Below are positions 36,873 through 44,268 of a DNA stretch of 55,139 bases, piece by piece; the first letter of the stretch is position 1, and the number at the start of each line of letters is the position of its first letter. A program made the position numbers and the translations under genes. The notes beneath the pieces were generated by a model, which had not been told where the DNA came from, did no database searches, and saw nothing but the letters and a program-made list of their open reading frames with translations. The DNA is from Pirellulaceae bacterium (GTDB taxonomy: Bacteria > Planctomycetota > Planctomycetia > Pirellulales > Pirellulaceae), in the NCBI GenBank assembly GCA_018402565.1, contig JAGYIQ010000016.1, positions 1 to 55,139 on the forward strand, in the 5' to 3' direction.

Positions 36873-37676
36873 GGGGGCGGTGGTCGGCTCGTCCTTCCGC
36901 TCCTCGGCCACCAGCATCCGATCTACGTAGTAGATTTTCATGCCGGGGGTCCTGTGTCCTAAGTGTCTAGTGGGATCTTTTCCGGCAATTTCGGCGTAAG
37001 TTGCTCCGCTGCGCCGCAGAAACTTAGTGCTTCCCGACATGCCGGCGAGTTTGCAAAGCCGCCGCATTTGTGCTAGCAACTTGTCCCGGCAGATGAGGTC
37101 GCCAAAGATGCGTGGGCCTTGCCGGGGCAGTGCCGCAATCGCTGCCAAGGCTTGGGTGTCCAGATAGCAAACATGCGGCTCTCTGGTTTTCACTTGTCGA
37201 ACTAGGATTCTGTGGCCACGGATTTGGTCATGCCGGATTTCCAAAAGATTCCCGAGCCGCAGCCCGGTGGAGTAGGCCACCAGCAGCCACGCCTTCATCA
37301 GCGTGCCGTGCGGGCACTTCATGCCCCCAGTCAGCTTCGGACATACCGACAGCAGCGTACGAATATCCGCGTGACTCCAGGCAATTGGGCTGGGCGGATT
37401 CCGCTTGACACGCCGCAGGGGGCGCAGTATACTCCCGTCCACCAACCGCTCGTCGGCGGCGAAAGTCAAGAGTCGCCCCAGCATTCGACGGTGGTTGTAG
37501 ACGGTGGAGGCAGACAGATGGTTGAGGGCATCAGTCAGATACGAATCGATGAGGTCGGGGGTCAAGTCCTCGGCCTGCCAGGGCAGCCTGCGGCACAAGA
37601 CCTCAAGCTGCTCCAAGTAGCCGGGGGAACCGCCCACCCGGTTGCAGTAGCGACGGGCCAGGTCGATGAGAGTCAT
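36858..37676 (-). CDS. int: Tyrosine recombinase (integrase)
   Basis: This encodes 272 residues from the ATG at 37676, which has GGAGGA upstream; a longer frame to 37757 is less likely. An N-terminal SAM-like DNA-binding domain occupies residues 1-90. The catalytic part has YSTGLRLGNLL (first Arg), a Lys-containing VRQVKTREP, FLRRSGATYAEIAG (second Arg), HLGH and the nucleophile-region IYYVD. It would integrate or excise phage DNA at an attachment site. A tRNA 5'-end-like sequence lies 85 bases upstream of its start. Its presence implies a temperate lifestyle. Confidence 0.9.
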   Translation of the reverse strand: MTLIDLARRYCNRVGGSPGYLEQLEVLCRRLPWQAEDLTPDLIDSYLTDALNHLSASTVYNHRRMLGRLLTFAADERLVDGSILRPLRRVKRNPPSPIAWSHADIRTLLSVCPKLTGGMKCPHGTLMKAWLLVAYSTGLRLGNLLEIRHDQIRGHRILVRQVKTREPHVCYLDTQALAAIAALPRQGPRIFGDLICRDKLLAQMRRLCKLAGMSGSTKFLRRSGATYAEIAGKDPTRHLGHRTPGMKIYYVDRMLVAEERKDEPTTAPLDSS

Positions 37677-37760
37677 GGCTGTCCTCCGCGCAAGGTTACA
37701 CCCTTCTGGAGGGCGGCGCACCGTTGGTCGCGGCAATACAATCGGCACAACCCGCATGCC

Positions 37761-37785
37761 GGGCAGCTAGCTCAGTTGGTTAGTT
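37761..37785 (+). other. tRNA 5'-end-like sequence (possible attP core)
   Basis: GGGCAGCTAGCTCAGTTGGT followed by TAG has the acceptor 5' strand, positions 8-9 and the D-arm start of a bacterial tRNA. The resemblance stops after the D-loop: no closing D-stem, anticodon arm or T-arm follows. A truncated tRNA 5' end beside an integrase gene suggests an attachment site located in a host tRNA gene. The core boundaries cannot be set without the host attB. Confidence 0.5.
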
Positions 37786-37961
37786 GCCTGGCCGTTTGGA
37801 TCAGCCACCGCCGCTGGCCCATTCTTCGCGGCCTCTGGGTTGGCCTTCTCGCCACCCTCCTCTGGCTCTCTCGGGCCGGCGACATCCTGCTGCTTTTGGC
37901 CCTTGGACAGTTTCGCAAAGCGCTTGTCCAAGGCTATCGGGCTTTTCGACGGAGCGACCGT

Positions 37962-37982
37962 GCCCCACGGACGGGGCTTTTT
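37962..37982 (+). terminator. Terminator-like hairpin
   Basis: GCCCC (37962-37966) pairs with GGGGC (37973-37977) and is followed by five T residues. It lies 17 bases before the nuclease ATG at 37999. It may stop read-through from upstream or attenuate the recombination operon. Confidence 0.6.
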
Positions 37983-37998
37983 CCAAGGAGGTGAACAG

Positions 37999-38859
37999 AT
38001 GGATAGTTTGATTGATTTTACGAAGCTGCCGCTGTCGGTCGGCGGCATGGCGAACGCGGCGTATCACGCCAAGAAGGAGTTCGACGGCCGGTCGTTTCTC
38101 TGCTCGGTGCTGAAGTACGGAGGTGAGGCGCAGTTGTGGATGGATAAAGGCTATTCCCTCTTCGGGGGGAATCAATCCACAACCACCGGCAGCGAGTTTG
38201 ACGAGATCGTCACGCAGGTGCTGGGTGGCAAGCAGTTTGACGATGTGGTCGCTGTCGCCCCGGATGAAGTGTTGGGGTCCAACGGCACTCGCAACACCAA
38301 GGCTTTCCGGGAGTGGGCTGCGGGCCAGACGGGGATCATCTGCACGCCGGACACCAAGTGGAAGTACGGCAAGATGCTGGACAGCATGTACGCCAATGAT
38401 GCGGTGTACGGGCTGATGACCCAGACGACAAGGACGCAGATGTCCTACTTCTTTGAGGCGTTCGGCCACAAGCTGAAGGTCCGGCCAGACGCCGAGTGTG
38501 AGGCCCTGTGGTGGGATTTGAAGACCACCAGCGCCACTTGGGACCGCGTCTATCGCTCGGTCTTGGATTACGGGTACGCCCACCAGGAATGGCTGTACGT
38601 GCAGGGTGCGATGGCGTTTGGCTTCGATCATTTCAGGATGCCGTTCGTCTTCGTCCAGACCATGCCCCCGTTCAGTTGCCATGCCTACTACCTGCCAGAG
38701 GCGCTGGTGGTGGAGGCCGGCAAGCAGCTCGTCAGCGTGATGGAGGAGGTTCGCCTTCGTCGTTCGACCGGCGTCTACAAGCCGGCGGACACGGGGGAGA
38801 TCCTGGAACTAGAGGTGCCCGCTTGGGCTTTGAGGACAGAGGAGGTTGTCGAACTATGA
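37999..38859 (+). CDS. RecE-like PD-(D/E)XK exonuclease
   Basis: ATG 37999 has an excellent ribosome binding site (AAGGAGGTG). The protein has 286 residues with the RecE/Cas4-type nuclease signature: TGSEFDEIV near residue 64, Asp164, and D173-L-K175 in WWDLKTTSATW, followed by a Gln/Tyr motif (YAHQEWLYVQG). It would degrade one DNA strand from ends to expose single strands for annealing. The ERF annealing protein and SSB follow directly, giving a complete phage recombination module. Confidence 0.85.
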   Translation: MDSLIDFTKLPLSVGGMANAAYHAKKEFDGRSFLCSVLKYGGEAQLWMDKGYSLFGGNQSTTTGSEFDEIVTQVLGGKQFDDVVAVAPDEVLGSNGTRNTKAFREWAAGQTGIICTPDTKWKYGKMLDSMYANDAVYGLMTQTTRTQMSYFFEAFGHKLKVRPDAECEALWWDLKTTSATWDRVYRSVLDYGYAHQEWLYVQGAMAFGFDHFRMPFVFVQTMPPFSCHAYYLPEALVVEAGKQLVSVMEEVRLRRSTGVYKPADTGEILELEVPAWALRTEEVVEL

Positions 38860-39482
38860 ACGATCACATGGAAATCCTGGGGCCGAGCAGCAGCCCGACC
38901 ACCGGGAAGCTGACCGAGGCTTTAGCCAAGGCTCAGTCGGAATACCAAGCGGTAAAGCTGGACTCCAGCAACCCGCACTTTAAGTCTCGCTTCGCTAGTT
39001 ACCAGCAGTGCTGCGAGGCCCTCCGGGGTCCGCTGACTGCGAATGGGTTGTGCCTGCCGGACTTCCGGCCTGGGTTTGTCGGGAATGCCTGGGTTGTCGT
39101 TGGCACCTTGCGACACACCAGCGGCGAGTACATCCAAGGATGCGCTCCGCTGCTGATGCCCAAGTCTGACATGCAGAGCTTTGGGGCGGCGATGACCTAC
39201 GCCAAGCGGACTCTGCTGATGGCCCTGACCGGCGGGTTCTCTGGCGAGCCGGATGACGATGGCAACACGGTCCAGTCCTCGTCCAAGGGTGGCGATGTCT
39301 ACAAGTCCTTGGCTTATGAGACGGGTGCCAAGAAAGCCGTTGCGGAGGCCGAGACGTTTGACGAAGCGAAGAAGCATCTGGACACGGTGCGACTCCGTGC
39401 CAAAGAGAAGTCGGTGCCGGCGGAAGTGTTCCACCGGGTAGAGGCCGAGTTTAAGCGTGTTTGGCAGAAGGAGGCCAAGTGA
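38856..39482 (+). CDS. erf: ERF-family single-strand annealing protein
   Basis: This encodes 208 residues; the ATG overlaps the nuclease stop (ATGA). KLTEALAKAQSEYQAVKLDS, NPHFKSRFASYQQCCEALRG and FGAAMTYAKRTLLMALTG are the typical ERF core. It pairs complementary single strands produced by the upstream nuclease, for recombination or genome circularisation. The C-terminal third is charged and helical. Confidence 0.9.
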   Translation: MNDHMEILGPSSSPTTGKLTEALAKAQSEYQAVKLDSSNPHFKSRFASYQQCCEALRGPLTANGLCLPDFRPGFVGNAWVVVGTLRHTSGEYIQGCAPLLMPKSDMQSFGAAMTYAKRTLLMALTGGFSGEPDDDGNTVQSSSKGGDVYKSLAYETGAKKAVAEAETFDEAKKHLDTVRLRAKEKSVPAEVFHRVEAEFKRVWQKEAK

Positions 39483-39814
39483 TGGGTTATCAGCGATTCA
39501 TGGCGCTGGGCAACGTGACCGGCGACCCCGAGATTAAGCAGGTCGGTGAGAACGAGGTGGCCAAGTTCGGCATTGCCGTCAATGGCTACAAGGACACGGT
39601 TGAGTTTTTCGACACCGAGTGGTGGAAGCCCAACGGGGCATTGGCCTATGTGGCCAAGGGAACGCCCGTGTTTATCGAAGGTGAGCTTCAGACTCAGCGG
39701 TGGGAGAAGGACGGCCAGAAGCGATCCAAGATCGTTGTCAAGGTCCGGACGCTCCAACTGGCCGGGGCGAAGAAGCGTGAGGCCGTGGAAGATTTTGCAA
39801 CCGACTTTGCGTGA
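39482..39814 (+). CDS. ssb: Single-stranded DNA-binding protein
   Basis: This encodes 110 residues with an OB-fold SSB pattern: ALGNVTGDPEIKQV at the start, VAKFGIAVNG, EFFDTEWW, and GTPVFIEGELQTQRWEKDG. It lacks the long acidic tail of bacterial SSB but ends FATDFA, a short acidic/aromatic tip. It protects single strands during recombination or replication. Followed by a strong terminator. Confidence 0.9.
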   Translation: MGYQRFMALGNVTGDPEIKQVGENEVAKFGIAVNGYKDTVEFFDTEWWKPNGALAYVAKGTPVFIEGELQTQRWEKDGQKRSKIVVKVRTLQLAGAKKREAVEDFATDFA

Positions 39815-39829
39815 GAGAAGTGCGCGCCG

Positions 39830-39873
39830 CCTGGGGGCGGGGATACCCCTCCACCCCGCCCCCAGGTCTTTTT
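39830..39873 (+). terminator. Strong Rho-independent terminator
   Basis: CCTGGGGGCGGGG (39830-39842) pairs perfectly over 13 bases with CCCCGCCCCCAGG (39854-39866), then TCTTTTT. It ends the nuclease-ERF-SSB operon and separates it from the helicase genes. Confidence 0.95.
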
Positions 39874-39896
39874 ATCGGAGGGACAAGGAGGAAGCG

Positions 39897-40160
39897 ATGA
39901 CAGTCTGGAAGGCTGAAGTAGGGGACCGAATTTTATCTGCTGGCGTGTCGGTTGATATCCAGCAGGGGTCGGTCGTTGAGATCGAAGGAGAGAAGTTTGT
40001 GAAGGTCTGGTGGAACGGCTTGCTGCCAATGAATTCGGAATGGCATCCGACCGAGAAAGAGGCCCGGCAGGCAGCGGCGGCCAAGCTCGCCAAGTTCGTT
40101 CACCAGCTATCCCAGCAGTACGCAGACATGCGGCAGGAGAAAGCCGATGCGGCTGCGTGA
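39897..40160 (+). CDS. Small protein upstream of the helicase, 87 aa
   Basis: ATG 39897 follows AAGGAGGAAGCG, a strong ribosome binding site. A beta-rich N-terminal half (WKAEVGDRILSAGVSVDIQQ) precedes a helical Ala/Lys-rich C-terminus. It overlaps the helicase start by 14 bases, so it is probably translated with it. Unknown function. Confidence 0.65.
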   Translation: MTVWKAEVGDRILSAGVSVDIQQGSVVEIEGEKFVKVWWNGLLPMNSEWHPTEKEARQAAAAKLAKFVHQLSQQYADMRQEKADAAA

Positions 40161-41676
40161 CTACCAAGTTCAGAATGTGGATGCCCAGCAGGCTGCGCTG
40201 TCTGAGGGTATCCGTAGCACTCTGACGGGCCTGTTCACCGGGGCGGGCAAAACGGTTGTGTTCTGCGAGCTGGCTCGCCGCGTGGCTGACACGCACGCAG
40301 GCCGGACGCTGATCATGCCCCCGCTCCGGGAACTGGTCTGGCAGGCTGTCAACAAGGTCCGAGAGGTCGCGGGCTTGGACCCGGGCCTGGAGATGGCAGA
40401 GTTCCGCTGCGAGCAGGACGAGTGGTGGAGCCCGCAGGTCGTTGTGGCCTGCAAGCAGACCCTGGTCAGGGGGCGGTACAAGAAGTTTTCTGACATCCGC
40501 CTGGTAGTGGTGGACGAGGCGCACATGTGTTTCTCGCCTGCCTGCTTGGAGATGTTCCGCTGGTTCCAAGACCACGGCGCCATGGTCGCTGGCTACACCG
40601 CCACGCCGTTCCGGATGGATGGCTCGCGGATGCTGGACTTCTATGAGCGTCCGATAGGCAATCAGGACATGCAGTGGGCCATCGACATGGGCTGGAGTGT
40701 CCCGCCCGTCTGCAAACTGGCCAAGGTGCATTCGATGGACCTGAGCCAAGTCCATGTGTCCGGCGATGACTTCAACCAGAAGGAACTCATGCGGGAGGTG
40801 GAGAAGGAAGCCAACCTGCACCGCATTGCCCTGATCACCGCAGAGGAGATGGATGGTCCGACTGTCGTATTTACGCCTTCGGTTGGCTCGGCAAAGGGGG
40901 TGGCCCATTACCTCAACAACAACTACGGGATTTCGGCAGTTTATGTGTACGGCTCCCAGCCGGAAGAGGAGCGCTCTGAGGCGCTGGCTGCTTTCAAGTC
41001 TGGCCGGGCCAAGGTTCTGTGCAACTGCCAAGTGGTCGCTGTTGGTTTTGATTACCCTCCTACTGCGACCCTTATTCTCGGCCGTCCGACCCGCAGTCGA
41101 TCCTTCTGGCTCCAGTGCGTGGGCCGGGCAACTCGCCCCCTGCCGGGTGTTGTGGACTTTGAAGGCTCAACACCGGAGTCCCGCAAGGCCGCCATCGCCG
41201 CCAGCGGGAAGACCCGGTTCAAGATCGTTGACTGCACCGACGCCACGCTAGACCACCGGCTGATCACGGCCGTGGACATGTTCTGCGAGGCGGACAAAGA
41301 GGTGAAGGCTGCGGTCAAGCAGGCGGCTGCGGATGCCAAGGAACCGCTGACCCAAGAAGAGCTGGATGCGCTGGCTCAACAGGAACTAGAGCGGCGACTG
41401 GCCGCGCAGGAGATCGAACGCCGCCGGCAGATGACCCTCGGCAGGGCAACGGGGGTGGTGACCAGCCAGCAGATCGATCTCGGGTTTAGCGGCAAGCGAT
41501 CTATCGGAACGTACATGAACCCCCTGCGGGGCAAGTACGCCGGCCTGCAAATGAACCAGTTGCCGCAGCACTACTTGGAATGGGCCTGCAACAACCCGGG
41601 GCTGAAGGGTTGGATCAAGAACAACTTTCTCAAGGAGAGGAGGAGGCGGCGTGAACTCGCCAAAGCAGCGGTCTGA
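40147..41676 (+). CDS. Superfamily 2 DEAD/DEAH-box helicase
   Basis: This encodes 509 residues. Walker A FTGAGKT is at residues 30-36, DEAH at 123-126, GYTATPFRMDG (motif III region) near 150, and QCVGRATRPLPG (motif VI) near 325. The fold resembles phage UvsW/RecG-like and type III restriction-type SF2 helicases. It would unwind or remodel DNA during replication or recombination. No DNA polymerase or primase accompanies it, so the phage probably relies on the host replisome. Confidence 0.88.
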   Translation: MRLRDYQVQNVDAQQAALSEGIRSTLTGLFTGAGKTVVFCELARRVADTHAGRTLIMPPLRELVWQAVNKVREVAGLDPGLEMAEFRCEQDEWWSPQVVVACKQTLVRGRYKKFSDIRLVVVDEAHMCFSPACLEMFRWFQDHGAMVAGYTATPFRMDGSRMLDFYERPIGNQDMQWAIDMGWSVPPVCKLAKVHSMDLSQVHVSGDDFNQKELMREVEKEANLHRIALITAEEMDGPTVVFTPSVGSAKGVAHYLNNNYGISAVYVYGSQPEEERSEALAAFKSGRAKVLCNCQVVAVGFDYPPTATLILGRPTRSRSFWLQCVGRATRPLPGVVDFEGSTPESRKAAIAASGKTRFKIVDCTDATLDHRLITAVDMFCEADKEVKAAVKQAAADAKEPLTQEELDALAQQELERRLAAQEIERRRQMTLGRATGVVTSQQIDLGFSGKRSIGTYMNPLRGKYAGLQMNQLPQHYLEWACNNPGLKGWIKNNFLKERRRRRELAKAAV

Positions 41677-41950
41677 CTTATTGCTGGAGGACACCATTCA
41701 AGAGATCACGGAGGTCTTTGAAGTCCAGCACGTTTTTCCCAAGACGTTCATCAAGGAGGAGAAGAAGGATGGGTTCTGGAAACGACTGTGGAATCGTTTT
41801 GCGTCATGCTTTGGCCGAGGCCGACGAACTGTGGCGCCGGTGCGTGGTCAACGGGCAAACGGTGAAAGCCGCCGCAAAACTCATGGGCCTGCGTCACGGC
41901 CAGTGCGCGGGAGTGGTTCGTCTCCTGCGGAAGGTCGGCCGCGTTCCTAG
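41651..41950 (+). CDS. Hypothetical protein overlapping the helicase and the next gene
   Basis: GTG 41651 gives NSPKQRSDLLLEDTIQEITE, then charged residues. After about residue 50 it becomes Arg/Gly-rich and overlaps the 41769 frame by about 180 bases. The first part looks coding; the rest may be antagonistic overlap, or a frameshift may join it to the next gene. Confidence 0.4.
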   Translation: MNSPKQRSDLLLEDTIQEITEVFEVQHVFPKTFIKEEKKDGFWKRLWNRFASCFGRGRRTVAPVRGQRANGESRRKTHGPASRPVRGSGSSPAEGRPRS

Positions 41951-42323
41951 TCCCGAGCGCATGGCGGCGGTTGCCATGCGGGACTTTGGCCTGGAAGACC
42001 AAGACATCGCGGAGATGTTCCGCCGCTCGGAGCGGTGGGCCTGCGCGGTAAGGGGGCGGGTGGAGGAGCTGCGGGAAGCCGAGCCGATCCCTGTGTTCTT
42101 TGAGTATCTGGACGAGGGACTTCGTCCGCAGGATCCGTGCCCAGAAGAGTTGTGGCGGCGGGCTGCGGAGATTCGCAGTAAGCGGACAAAGAACTACGCC
42201 GACTACGACTCGCCCGTGAACGAACGTAAAGCCCGACCGCAAGGCAGGTTGCGGTGCTTCGCATGGAATGGACGCAATGCATCGTTCCTTTCAATCTGCC
42301 CTAAAGCATGGGCAGGCCGCTGA
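41769..42323 (+). CDS. Putative helix-turn-helix protein
   Basis: This encodes 184 residues from ATG 41769, preceded by GGAGAAGAAG. Residues 24-50 (NGQTVKAAAKLMGLRHGQCA) look like a helix-turn-helix, and residues 70-95 (AMRDFGLEDQDIAEMFRRSE) like a second. Probably DNA-binding and regulatory. The C-terminal part overlaps the next gene. Confidence 0.55.
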   Translation: MGSGNDCGIVLRHALAEADELWRRCVVNGQTVKAAAKLMGLRHGQCAGVVRLLRKVGRVPSPERMAAVAMRDFGLEDQDIAEMFRRSERWACAVRGRVEELREAEPIPVFFEYLDEGLRPQDPCPEELWRRAAEIRSKRTKNYADYDSPVNERKARPQGRLRCFAWNGRNASFLSICPKAWAGR

Positions 42324-42897
42324 ACGGAAGTGGGTTGAGTCTCGCCGCAAGGATGGGCGGGCTGTGGCCCACGGCAAGAAACTGGTGATTAAGAACCACT
42401 GCAAGGTCAAAGATCATGTGGAAAGCCCAGACGCGGTTGCGCTGTTGTCGGTGGAGATCAAGGAGCGCTCTTTGTCCTTCACCGGCCCAGAGGATTATCC
42501 GTACGACACGGTCTTTGTCGATGACTGCCGTGGGCTGGGGCGAGAGAATCTCGCTCACTTTGCCTACGTGTACGTTTCCAAGCCCACAGGCAAGTGGGTG
42601 TGGCTCACTCCTCTGGACCGTGACGAGACATGGACAGAGGAGGTCACGTTTGATCGCGGGCGCGGGCATGAGGTGCCGGTCCTGGTGGCGCCCAAGAGCC
42701 ACCTCCGCTCGGCCGAGTCGCTCATCAACCTCATCTATCCTCACGGGCTTCTGGATCTAGTCGATGGAGAAACCGGCGTCTTTGTCTCCGGAGGTGGAGC
42801 GGTTGAAGAACGAGAACGATACGTTGCGCAGACGCATCCAGACGCTGGAGGCCGAACTGCAAAGGCTAAAGGCGCAAATAGTAAACGTGTGGGGTGA
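42268..42897 (+). CDS. Putative PD-(D/E)XK nuclease
   Basis: This encodes 209 residues. Asp55 and E63-I-K65 in AVALLSVEIKERSLSFTGPE fit a PD-(D/E)XK core, followed by YPYDTVFVDDCRG. From memory this family is widespread in phages; it may be a recombination or DNA-degrading nuclease. The C-terminal 45 residues overlap the small coiled-coil gene at 42764 in another frame and may be less constrained. Confidence 0.65.
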   Translation: MDAMHRSFQSALKHGQAAERKWVESRRKDGRAVAHGKKLVIKNHCKVKDHVESPDAVALLSVEIKERSLSFTGPEDYPYDTVFVDDCRGLGRENLAHFAYVYVSKPTGKWVWLTPLDRDETWTEEVTFDRGRGHEVPVLVAPKSHLRSAESLINLIYPHGLLDLVDGETGVFVSGGGAVEERERYVAQTHPDAGGRTAKAKGANSKRVG

Positions 42898-42904
42898 CGG
42901 GTGA
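42764..42904 (+). CDS. Coiled-coil microprotein, 46 aa
   Basis: ATG 42764 to TGA 42904 encodes a leucine-zipper-like helix: VERLKNENDTLRRRIQTLEA, then ELQRLKAQIVN, with Leu/Ile every seventh residue. Its stop overlaps the GTG of the next small gene (GTGA), which supports both as real. It probably dimerises; function unknown. Confidence 0.6.
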   Translation: MEKPASLSPEVERLKNENDTLRRRIQTLEAELQRLKAQIVNVWGDG

Positions 42905-43044
42905 GCTTTCATCTGCTGTTCATCGTCTCGCTGATTTACCTGAGCGTGGCCATCGACCAGTGGCTCCGGGGCTGCTCGGCCGGGGCGGTGGTGTGGGCGG
43001 CATACGCGGTGGCGAACTGGGGCCTGATGGGGATGACAAAATGA
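42901..43044 (+). CDS. Small membrane protein, 47 aa
   Basis: GTG 42901 overlaps the coiled-coil gene stop. Two hydrophobic segments (HLLFIVSLIYLSVAI and AGAVVWAAYAVANWGLMG) suggest two membrane spans. Its ATGA end overlaps the next ATG at 43041. Could be a holin-like or accessory membrane protein. Confidence 0.55.
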   Translation: MSFHLLFIVSLIYLSVAIDQWLRGCSAGAVVWAAYAVANWGLMGMTK

Positions 43045-43289
43045 TCATCCAGTTGAACCCGCCGATCTGGGTCCAGACCCCCAAGGGCGAGGGCGATGCC
43101 CTGCTGATCATTGATTACGGGGTGCATTACAACACTGTCTGGGTGGTCCACCTGTTTGAGGACGGCCAAGTCCTGCACTTTGACAGCTCGGACATCCGGG
43201 CCATGGGGAATGCGATGTACGGCATACCCCACCCGAGGCCCGCATTTGCCCCAGATCGGGCGTATGAGACGCCAGACCACCCGTTATAG
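43041..43289 (+). CDS. Small conserved phage protein, 82 aa
   Basis: The ATG overlaps the previous stop. MIIQLNPPIWVQTPKGEGDA is followed by a beta-rich VWVVHLFEDGQVLHFDSSDI and a Pro-rich end. I recall similar short proteins beside phage lysis or replication genes, without a known role. Confidence 0.65.
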   Translation: MIIQLNPPIWVQTPKGEGDALLIIDYGVHYNTVWVVHLFEDGQVLHFDSSDIRAMGNAMYGIPHPRPAFAPDRAYETPDHPL

Positions 43290-43332
43290 GTTCCGGTTCC
43301 CAAGGACGGGAGAACGCAAATTTGAGCGTCTG

Positions 43333-43349
43333 GGGCAATGGTCTATGTG
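43333..43349 (+). promoter_or_regulatory. GGGCAATAGTC-like element (variant GGGCAATGGTC)
   Basis: GGGCAATGGTCTATGTG differs by one base from the core and overlaps the ATG at 43338 of the HExxH protein gene. It resembles copies 1 and 6, where the element runs into the start codon. It may be chance. Confidence 0.35.
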
Positions 43350-43952
43350 AGATCCCTAATACTGTTCCTGTGTGCATCGGCCTGCTTTGGGGAGGATATC
43401 CCCATCTTGTGGTCCCCGCCCGCCGGCTTTCCTCCCACCTTGAGGGATGTGGCGAGCCGGCTGCCAGCGGACACCGATGCCCGGGATGCCTGCCTGATCA
43501 CGTATGCCCATGAGGGGAACCATTTCCTGTGCCGAGGCAAGCCTGGTTTCCATTGTGTGTACATCGGTGCCGGCCAGCGGTGGGAGATTCCCACTCCCCC
43601 GCTGGTCACGGAAGAGGTGTTTGCGGCGATCCCCCGGGCACACCGGACCAGCATCTACCCCATCTACCTGCGGCAGGGACGAGACGATTACTGGCACTCC
43701 CAGCCGCTGATGATCTTGGACGAGTGGCGGGCCTACACCGTGGGCTCGCTCGTCAGGCAGGAGCTGGGCATGCAAAAGCGGGCCGAAACGGTGGCTCACA
43801 CAAAGACGATGGCGAGATTCGCCAAACAGCTCCACACTATGGCCAAGGAAATCCCCGAGTACGACATGACGGAGCTGACCAAGTTCTGCCAGTGGAACCT
43901 CGGGGAGTGTTACCGCATTGAAGGATTCGACACGGAGGTTCGTTTCGACTGA
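43338..43952 (+). CDS. Secreted zinc metalloprotease-like protein (HExxH)
   Basis: This encodes 204 residues. Residues 1-18 form a signal peptide (MVYVRSLILFLCASACFG). HEGNH at residues 58-62 is a HExxH zinc motif. Glu129 in LDEWRAYTVG is a plausible third ligand (gluzincin type). Four Cys in the mature part fit an exported protein. I recall related HEGxHxxN / DEWxAYT proteins from bacteria and phages. It may cut host envelope proteins from the periplasm, like an exported endolysin analogue. The function is inferred. Confidence 0.65.
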   Translation: MVYVRSLILFLCASACFGEDIPILWSPPAGFPPTLRDVASRLPADTDARDACLITYAHEGNHFLCRGKPGFHCVYIGAGQRWEIPTPPLVTEEVFAAIPRAHRTSIYPIYLRQGRDDYWHSQPLMILDEWRAYTVGSLVRQELGMQKRAETVAHTKTMARFAKQLHTMAKEIPEYDMTELTKFCQWNLGECYRIEGFDTEVRFD

Positions 43953-44268
43953 CGGCGTGGGTTGGGTCAACCTTCTGGCACGCCGCCAAGTCCTCGCTAC
44001 CAGAAGGGATTGTTCCGACAGCGAGTAGGCCAGCCGCAAGCGACAGGGCCAAGGAACACGGGTGACCGGATTCGCCCGATAAGCAGGTCGCATATCACCA
44101 GCCTCCGGCGGCATGGTGGTCGCCTTGATCCTCCCGAAAAGCGGCGGACATGGGGCGGCGGCTAACCCGAGCTACGGCTGGGGATTAGTCGCCGTGCGCC
44201 ATGAACCAGCCCTCAAGCAGCAAACATGGGATGGCTACTCTGAGATTAGATGCTGGATAAGAGGATGA
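43953..44268. other. Non-coding stretch with nested hairpin
   Basis: No convincing gene is seen. Immediately after the stop codon, CGGCGTG (43953-43959) pairs with CACGCCG (43979-43985), enclosing a second hairpin GGTTG/CAACC (43960-43964/43968-43972). No T-run follows. This structured 3' end may protect or terminate the rightward transcript. The rest faces the end of the leftward ART-like gene. Confidence 0.5.

Larger units (their letters stand above)
37677..37998. other. Intergenic region with possible attP
   Basis: This is the gap between the divergent integrase and the recombination operon. It contains the tRNA-like sequence at 37761, a GCGGCAATACAATCGG stretch near 37731 that weakly resembles the GGGCAATAGTC element, and a terminator-like hairpin at 37962-37982. 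Frames here look like shadows. Confidence 0.5.

Noticed and set aside
37761..37860. A complete tRNA starting GGGCAGCTAGCTCAG
   Set aside because: The D-stem does not close and no T-arm or matching acceptor 3' strand (GCTGCCC) follows.
39694..41031. 445-codon minus-strand frame
   Set aside because: Antisense to SSB and the helicase, both with clear family motifs. It also crosses the strong terminator at 39830.
43837..44052. Minus-strand frame with a signal-peptide-like start
   Set aside because: It overlaps the HExxH gene antisense, has no ribosome binding site, and its later part is Pro/Arg/Ser-rich shadow sequence.
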